Shown in pieces: positions 7,584 through 11,430 of a stretch of DNA of 11,430 nt (positions within the stretch are counted from its first letter, which is position 1; every line of letters begins with the position of its first letter). A program made the translations under genes and the position numbers. The notes beneath the pieces are model-generated. The model was not told the DNA's origin. It did not search any database and was given only the letters and a program-made list of their open reading frames with translations. The DNA is from Actinomycetes bacterium (GTDB lineage: Bacteria > Actinomycetota > Actinomycetes > Streptosporangiales > Streptosporangiaceae): positions 1-11,430 of the forward strand of contig JAFACJ010000805.1 of the NCBI GenBank assembly GCA_023425615.1, in the 5' to 3' direction.

Positions 7584-8579
7584 TCAGTCCAGCAGGTTCC
7601 GCAGGATCGAGCCGCCGCTGCCGCCGCCGGAAGACCGGTCGTGGTGCTGCTCGGAGGACAGGCGCTGGCCGATCACCTGCTGGAGGCGCTGCAGCCCGCC
7701 CGTGCCGAGCATGCCGACCTGGCCCTCCAGTTCGCGGAGCATGGCCGAGGACTCGCGCACCTTCTCGGAGGACTGCATGAGGACGGTGCCCGCGCCGCTG
7801 AACTCGAACTGGTGCTCCTCGCCGGAGGTGCCGCCGATCCCGAACAGGCCGCGGGCCATGCCCAGCACGCCCCGCATGTAGGAGTGGTCGTAGTGGTGGC
7901 ACGGCGAGGGCGCGTCGGCCCAGCCGAGCAGCGCCTGCGGGTCGACCCGGACCGGCGGCTCCACGAAGTGCACCGGCCCGTTGGAGGAGGCGATGAACTT
8001 GCCGGTGCCCAGCAGGGTGAGGAACCCCGGGATGATCGACTGCTTGAGGGTCAGCCGCGGGTCGAACGCCAGGAGGTTGGCCGCGCGGATGGTGAGGTTG
8101 CCCTCCTCCAGGTCGAAGGAGTTGAGGTCGAAGCCGCGGTCGCCCAGCAGCAGCTTGCCCTGCCCCTGCGCCACCACCCAGTCGTGCGCGTACAGCGGGG
8201 AGTGGAAGTGCCCGGCCACCAGCGCGTCCAGCGGCCCGGCCGACAGCGACTCGAACCTGATCTGCCCGTAGTAGGCGATCATCTTGCCCTTCTGGATGAA
8301 CCACTGCCCGTTGAGGCCCACCGAGAAGGTGTAGGGGTTGACGTTGTCGCCGTCCGGCAGCGTCATCGCGTTGAACGTCGCCACGGGTGTCGGCGAGGGC
8401 GGCGCGCCGTAGCCGCCGGGACCGCCCGGCTGGGGCGGGGGCGCGGGGTAGCCGCCCTGCGGGGGATAGCCGCCCTGCTGCTGGTAGTCGCCCTGCGGCG
8501 GATAGCCGCCCTGCTGGGGGTAGCCGGGCTGCTGCGGGTAGCCGGGCTGGCCGTAGGGAGGCTGCGGTGGGTAGCCCAT
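7584..8579 (-). CDS. AIM24 family protein with N-terminal Tyr-Pro-Gln-Gly repeats
   Basis: The 331-residue protein is the third gene of a coupled AIM24 (PF01987, formerly DUF124) triplet and the most divergent. Residues 2-62 are a low-complexity Gly-Tyr-Pro-Gln tail with several GYPPQ/GYPQQ copies. From about 68 to 270 runs an AIM24 domain: FIQKGKMIAYYGQIRFES (94-111), AQGQGKLLLGDRGFDL (137-152), VDPQALLGW (212-220) and EFSGAGTVLMQSSE (259-272). It lacks the VDPQAYVAHRGQ form shared by its two neighbours and has an insert with CHHYDHSY (227-234). The C-terminus (about 273-310) looks helical and possibly coiled-coil, followed by a Gly/Ser linker. There is no signal peptide or membrane helix. 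ATG 8579 lies 2 nt after the upstream gene's stop, with GAGGAAG before it. The biochemical function of bacterial AIM24 is not known to me; mitochondrial AIM24 affects inner-membrane organisation. Confidence 0.85.
   Translation of the reverse strand: MGYPPQPPYGQPGYPQQPGYPQQGGYPPQGDYQQQGGYPPQGGYPAPPPQPGGPGGYGAPPSPTPVATFNAMTLPDGDNVNPYTFSVGLNGQWFIQKGKMIAYYGQIRFESLSAGPLDALVAGHFHSPLYAHDWVVAQGQGKLLLGDRGFDLNSFDLEEGNLTIRAANLLAFDPRLTLKQSIIPGFLTLLGTGKFIASSNGPVHFVEPPVRVDPQALLGWADAPSPCHHYDHSYMRGVLGMARGLFGIGGTSGEEHQFEFSGAGTVLMQSSEKVRESSAMLRELEGQVGMLGTGGLQRLQQVIGQRLSSEQHHDRSSGGGSGGSILRNLLD
8418..8576 (-). repeat. Degenerate tandem repeat encoding Gly-Tyr-Pro-Gln-rich tail
   Basis: The plus strand shows TAGCCGCCCTGC or TAGCCGGGCTGC units recurring about every 15-24 nt, which encode the GYPPQ/GYPQQ series (residues 2-54) of the AIM24 protein. 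The units stay in frame, so length change by slippage would keep the reading frame. It is a coding repeat, not a separate element. Confidence 0.8.
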
Positions 8580-8581
8580 CT

Positions 8582-9232
8582 TCAGAACTTCCTCTCGCTG
8601 GCCTGGACGTACACCACGCCCTGGCCGGTCAGCTCCAGCTGGAACCCCTCGCCGGAGCCGCGGCCGATGAGGTCGCGCACCCCCAGCGCGGTGTGCAGCC
8701 GGTTCTGGATCTGCCCGCGGTGGGCGACGTACGCCTGCGGGTCGACGTAGACCGCGCGCCCGGGCTGGACCGGCAGCTGGATCACCCCGCCGTGCGACAG
8801 CAGCGCGCACGAGCCGTGCCCGGCGAGCGTGGTGGTGAACAGGCCCTGGCCGGTCATCTGGCCGCGGACCACGCCGGACAGGCCGCCCTGCTGGCCGAGG
8901 AACATGGTGCCGCTGCGCAGCGAGGCGTCGTAGACCAGCAGCCGGTCGGCCTCGACGTACAGGGTGTCGCCCTGAAGGTCGACGACCTCGATGTAGAGCC
9001 CGTCGTGGCCGAGCATCACGCTGCCCTGCCCGGTGACGTGCATCAGCGGCGTGCTCTCGCCGGCGAGCGCGCGGCCGATGGTGCCGCCGACCCCGGACCC
9101 CGCCGTGGTGGTCGGCGCGAACTGCACCGCGCCCACATAGGCCAGCATCGCGCCGCGCTTGCTGTAGACCTCCTGGCCCGGGCCGATCGGCACCTGGAGC
9201 ATCTTGCTGTTGATCGGGCTGTACCCGGGCAT
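8582..9232 (-). CDS. AIM24 family protein (middle gene of triplet)
   Basis: The 216-residue protein consists of one AIM24 domain. It aligns residue-for-residue in its first half with the upstream paralogue: AGES (57-60), TGQG (67-70), LQGDT (87-91 region) and the later shared block VDPQAYVAHRGQ (163-174), then GSGEGFQLELTGQGVVYVQ (192-210). The many Gly-x-Gly turns fit an all-beta fold; crystal structures of DUF124 members show a TRAP-like beta fold as I recall. It has no signal peptide, membrane helix or obvious catalytic residue cluster. The ATG at 9232 shares its A with the upstream stop (TGATG), and GGAGGTGAG stands before it, so translation is coupled. The three genes probably make related subunits of one complex; this is inference. 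Confidence 0.88.
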   Translation of the reverse strand: MPGYSPINSKMLQVPIGPGQEVYSKRGAMLAYVGAVQFAPTTTAGSGVGGTIGRALAGESTPLMHVTGQGSVMLGHDGLYIEVVDLQGDTLYVEADRLLVYDASLRSGTMFLGQQGGLSGVVRGQMTGQGLFTTTLAGHGSCALLSHGGVIQLPVQPGRAVYVDPQAYVAHRGQIQNRLHTALGVRDLIGRGSGEGFQLELTGQGVVYVQASERKF

Positions 9233-9873
9233 CAGACCTCACCTCCGAGGCCGGCGCGCTCGGCCGGCTGGATGTAGACCAGCCCGTGGCCGGTGAACCG
9301 GAGCTGGAAGCTCTCGCCCGAGCCCTGGCCCAGCATCGTCCGCCAGTTGACGTCGGTGACGAAGTCCTGCTGGAGCTGGCCGCGGTGGGCGACGTACGCC
9401 TGCGGGTCGACGCTCAGCGGCTGCCCCTGCACCACTTCGAGGGCGATGGCCGGCCCGTCGGAGAGGATCGCCACGGTGCCGTGCCCCTCGACCTTGGTGG
9501 TGGCCAGGCCCTGCCCGGTGGTCACGCCGCGCAGCCCGGTGAACTGCACGCCGGTGCGCAACTGCCCGTCGAGCGCCAGCAGGCTGTCCGACTCCACCAG
9601 CAGGGTGTCGCCCTGCAGCGGCACGAGGTTGACCTCGGTCGCCTCGTGCGCGAGGTAGACGGTGCCCTGGCCGGTGATCTCCATCAGGGTGACCGATTCG
9701 CCGGCGACCCTGCGGCGCACCGCGCCCATGAGCCCCTCGCCGCCGGTCATGCCCTGACGTTTGAACTGCATCTGGCCCTCGTAGGCGACCATCGACCCGT
9801 TCAGGGCGCGGATGGTCTCGCCCCTGAGGTCGACGGCCAGCATGCGCGAGCCGTTCATCCGAAACTGCGCCAC
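9232..9873 (-). CDS. AIM24 family protein (first gene of triplet, possibly leaderless)
   Basis: The 213-residue AIM24 domain protein begins VAQFRMNGSRMLAVDLRGET from GTG 9873. The downstream ATG 9858 would cut five residues and has no ribosome site. Domain marks are NGSMVAYEGQMQFKR (25-39), AGES (57-60), ITGQGTVYLA (66-75), LQGDTLLVESDSLLALDG (86-103), TTGQGLATT (118-126) and VDPQAYVAHRGQ (155-166). The GSGESFQLRFTGHGLVYIQP end matches the middle gene. It is soluble, with no signal peptide. A TAGGGT box ends 7 nt before the GTG, which is either a -10 giving a leaderless message or a source of an AGGG ribosome site. This gene sets the start of the operon that includes the other two AIM24 genes. 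Confidence 0.87.
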   Translation of the reverse strand: MAQFRMNGSRMLAVDLRGETIRALNGSMVAYEGQMQFKRQGMTGGEGLMGAVRRRVAGESVTLMEITGQGTVYLAHEATEVNLVPLQGDTLLVESDSLLALDGQLRTGVQFTGLRGVTTGQGLATTKVEGHGTVAILSDGPAIALEVVQGQPLSVDPQAYVAHRGQLQQDFVTDVNWRTMLGQGSGESFQLRFTGHGLVYIQPAERAGLGGEV

Positions 9874-9880
9874 GTGAAGC

Positions 9881-9910
9881 ACCCTAACCAGTGGACGGCG
9901 GTGGTGGCAC
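9881..9910 (-). promoter_or_regulatory. Candidate promoter of the AIM24 triplet
   Basis: On the minus strand GTGCCA (9910-9905) and TAGGGT (9886-9881) are 18 nt apart. TAGGGT fits the actinomycete TAnnnT -10 pattern and GTGCCA matches four of six bases of TTGACA. The distance from the -10 to GTG 9873 is 7 nt, so the predicted transcript would start at or next to the start codon. Confidence 0.4.
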
Positions 9911-10020
9911 CGTCCTGTGGAGGGAGCCGTCCCCGACGCGGGTCGGCCTTCAGGACCAGAGCGGATCGACTGGATCATCCCGTTATCGAGGCGAACGGCG
10001 CCACGCCACGATCTTCGGCA

Positions 10021-10065
10021 CGCGGGAAAGATCCGCATGGGAAGCCGATCTACGGGAAGATGGTC
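10021..10065 (+). repeat. Three short direct repeats at 15-nt spacing before the membrane gene
   Basis: GGGAA occurs at 10024, 10039 and 10054, exactly 15 nt apart, each as part of a loosely similar unit (CGCGGGAAAG, CATGGGAAGC, TACGGGAAGA). The last copy also serves as a ribosome site, nine bases before ATG 10069. The conserved core is only five bases, so chance is possible. Confidence 0.4.
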
Positions 10066-10068
10066 GGC

Positions 10069-10461
10069 ATGTGGCTTGCTCCGGAACGGCGTGGACGTCA
10101 AGGTTGGCTGGTGCCAGGATTCGCGATGCTCGCGGGTGTCGGCGTGGCGGTGCTGCTGTACACCCGCGAGGCGGTGACAGCCGGTGTCGTGGCCGGCCTG
10201 GTGCTGCTCGCCTACGGGCTGCAACTGGCCTATCGCAGGGACGAGTCCGCCCTGGTGATCAGCGAGGCGTTCGGGCGGGGCCGCAACGGCCGCAGCCATC
10301 TGCGCTCGGCCGCGATGACCGGCGACGTCGTGGTGGCCGGCATCGTCGCCGCCATCGTCGTCCAGGCGCTGCGCGAGCAGCCGCTGGGTCCGCTGCCCTG
10401 GCTGGCCGGGCTCGCCGCCGTCACCTACATCGTGTCGATCTTCCTCACCAGCGATATGTGA
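10069..10461 (+). CDS. Small four-helix membrane protein, unknown function
   Basis: The 130-residue protein has a short basic N-terminus (MWLAPERRGRQG), then four predicted membrane helices at about 13-31, 36-54, 84-101 and 109-126. A basic loop with YRRDES and GRGRNGRSHLR separates helices 2 and 3 and, by the positive-inside rule, should be cytoplasmic, putting both ends in the cytoplasm. I recognise no family motif, catalytic residue or signal peptide cleavage site. ATG 10069 is chosen because GGGAAG lies nine bases before it; ATG 10060 is in frame but touches the ribosome site. Codon use is like the neighbours, with strong G/C at third positions. It is divergent from the AIM24 triplet, sharing the 195-nt region between them, and about 120 nt precede the next gene in the same direction. 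It may be an actinomycete-specific hypothetical protein. Confidence 0.75.
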   Translation: MWLAPERRGRQGWLVPGFAMLAGVGVAVLLYTREAVTAGVVAGLVLLAYGLQLAYRRDESALVISEAFGRGRNGRSHLRSAAMTGDVVVAGIVAAIVVQALREQPLGPLPWLAGLAAVTYIVSIFLTSDM

Positions 10462-10579
10462 ACCGGACCCGGGCCTGACTACCGTATGGACGGTGTGGTT
10501 CGGGCTGGTTTGGCGAATTCTTCATGAACGGGTGTCCACTTAGTGTCATTTCCGGCTTTCCGGGAGACATCATGGTCCC
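10462..10579 (+). other. Intergenic stretch before the EAL-fold gene
   Basis: The 118 nt hold a small hairpin ACCGT-ATGG-ACGGT (10481-10494), possibly ending the membrane-protein transcript, and a less GC-rich patch at 10515-10550. TAGTGT (10541-10546) fits a loose -10, but no matching -35 is visible. GGGAG (10562-10566) would suit an ATG at 10572, which is in the wrong frame for the downstream gene. Confidence 0.35.
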
Positions 10580-11430
10580 GTGGCAGTGCTTGACACCCGG
10601 CCTCCCGCGGGACTCGCCGAGAACACGCTCTTCCAGCCCGTGGTCGATCTCGGCTCGGGTACCGTCGTCGCGGTCGAGACCCGCGTGGGTCCCGTCTCCG
10701 ACGGCAGCGGTTTCACCGATCCCGCCTCGGAGGACGTCCGCAGGGCGGTGGAAGGGGCGAGGGCGCTGGCCGACCAGGCCACCCGGCTGCCCCTGCAGAT
10801 CACCGTGCGGGCCGAGACCGTCGCGCTGGGCAGGGGGGTGCTGACCCGGCTGCACCAGGGGCTGCACGACGCCGGGCGCCGCCCGCAGGAGGTGATCGTC
10901 TGCATCACCGGCGGGTTCGCACCGGCCCAGCGCGCCGCGGTCGCCGCGGGCGTCTACGATCTGCGGCACGCCGGCTACCTGGTGGGCTTCGGCGGCCTGG
11001 GCACCACCCACGCGCCGCTGGACGTCCTGGTCGAGGGCACCCCCTATCTGGTGCGCCTGGACTCCGACCTGGCCCGCCACGCGGCCTCGGGGGGACGCAA
11101 GGCGGCGCTGGTCGAGGCGCTGGTGTCCGTCGCCCACCGGCTGGGCACCCATGTGCTGGCGCCGGCGGTGGAGACCGAGGAGCAGCTCGCCCGGCTGCGC
11201 TCGCTGGGCGTGCGGCTGGCGCAGGGCCCGCTGCTGGCCCCGCCGGAGTGGCGGCCGGGGCGGCCCGTCAAGGTGCCGGTCCCCGCGGCGGAGTCCGAGA
11301 GGCGGGATCCGGCCGTCGACCTGGGGCCACGGGTCTCTGAGTACGTCCTGCCCGCGGTGACCATGCCCGACGACGCCAGCGCGGGCCAGGTCCTGGAGGT
11401 GCTGTCCACCGAGCAGAGCCCGTCCAGCAT
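10580..11430 (+). CDS. Degenerate EAL-domain protein, probably catalytically dead (3' truncated)
   Basis: The frame is open from 10544 to the window edge; GTG 10580 is the best start (GTG 10586 is an alternative), giving 283 visible residues. Residues 17-222 keep the EAL scaffold: LFQPVVDLGSGTVVAVETRV (17-36), YLVRLDSDLA (156-165) and HVLAPAVETEEQLARLRSLG (191-210), then AQGPLLAPP (214-222). The catalytic marks are lost: EAL is replaced by VET (32-34), the metal-binding Asn and Glu positions read LQITV and IVCITGG, DDFG reads GFGGLG (136-141), and AEGVET reads APAVET. It therefore should not hydrolyse c-di-GMP and may act as a sensor or partner-binding module. From about 258 the sequence VLPAVTMPDDASAGQVLEVL resembles the start of a CBS domain; a GGDEF or other domain may follow beyond the window. 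The start lacks a well-placed ribosome site. Confidence 0.75.
   Translation, partial: MAVLDTRPPAGLAENTLFQPVVDLGSGTVVAVETRVGPVSDGSGFTDPASEDVRRAVEGARALADQATRLPLQITVRAETVALGRGVLTRLHQGLHDAGRRPQEVIVCITGGFAPAQRAAVAAGVYDLRHAGYLVGFGGLGTTHAPLDVLVEGTPYLVRLDSDLARHAASGGRKAALVEALVSVAHRLGTHVLAPAVETEEQLARLRSLGVRLAQGPLLAPPEWRPGRPVKVPVPAAESERRDPAVDLGPRVSEYVLPAVTMPDDASAGQVLEVLSTEQSPSS

Noticed and set aside
6250..7881. A 543-codon open frame on the + strand
   Set aside because: It overlaps three recognised genes in other frames and has a Gly/Arg-rich shadow composition.
7488..8750. A 420-codon open frame on the + strand, and a similar one at 8387-9277
   Set aside because: Both are antisense to the AIM24 genes, whose domain motifs and ribosome sites are clear; no independent motif is seen.
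9286..10068. Upstream extension of the small membrane protein's frame
   Set aside because: The frame stays open but is antisense to an AIM24 gene and then crosses the divergent control region. The ribosome site and the change to a hydrophobic protein point to ATG 10069.
10590..10612. TTGACA as a promoter -35
   Set aside because: It lies inside the EAL-fold coding region and no -10 stands 16-18 nt downstream.
10524..10844. An ATG-started frame on the + strand just before and across the EAL-fold gene
   Set aside because: It has a GGGAG before ATG 10572, but its product is Ser/Arg/Pro-rich without motifs, while the neighbouring frame carries EAL-scaffold motifs to the window end.

Overview
The window is strongly GC-rich, with G or C in most third codon positions, GTG and TTG starts and tightly packed genes. 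The gene content points to an actinomycete: a suf run ending sufC-sufS-sufU-sufT, a KtrA/KtrB potassium system, a triplet of AIM24 (DUF124) genes, and an EAL-fold protein with no catalytic motifs. The exact genus cannot be read from the sequence. Nothing suggests a phage, insertion sequence, integron, CRISPR array or RNA gene. This looks like ordinary chromosomal backbone with a few less-studied families.

Layout. (1) 1-2390, + strand: the 3' end of the Fe-S assembly operon, with the C-terminal part of SufC, then the cysteine desulfurase SufS, the SufU sulfur acceptor and the MIP18/DUF59 protein SufT. Spacing is 3 nt, 4 nt and then a 4-nt overlap. A strong hairpin at 2405-2440 separates it from the convergent next block. 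(2) 2457-5766, - strand: nhaA, then a TrkH/KtrB-type potassium channel subunit, then its RCK regulator (KtrA type). This is probably one ion-homeostasis operon. A possible 8-codon leader ORF is coupled to the ktrB start. (3) 5993-6847, + strand: an NADP-dependent beta-hydroxyacid-dehydrogenase-like oxidoreductase, divergent from nhaA. Its 3' end overlaps by 22 nt the convergent end of (4), a DoxX-family membrane protein (6826-7449, - strand) with an unusual acidic, proline-rich tail and an inverted repeat upstream. (5) 7584-9873, - strand: three consecutive, coupled AIM24 paralogues. The last carries a Tyr-Pro-Gln-Gly repeat tail, and the first may be leaderless. (6) 10069-10461, + strand: a small four-helix membrane protein of unknown function, preceded by three short 15-nt-spaced repeats. 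(7) 10580 to the window end, + strand: the N-terminal 283 residues of an EAL-fold protein without the EAL catalytic residues, entering what may be a CBS domain at the edge.

How the genes fit together: SufS removes sulfur from cysteine and passes it to SufU. SufC powers the scaffold encoded upstream of the window, and SufT is thought to help cluster maturation or transfer. NhaA (Na+ out, H+ in) and KtrAB (K+ in) are complementary for salt and pH homeostasis. The AIM24 triplet and the degenerate EAL protein are the parts whose biology is least explained. I see no clear new defence or mobile system here.
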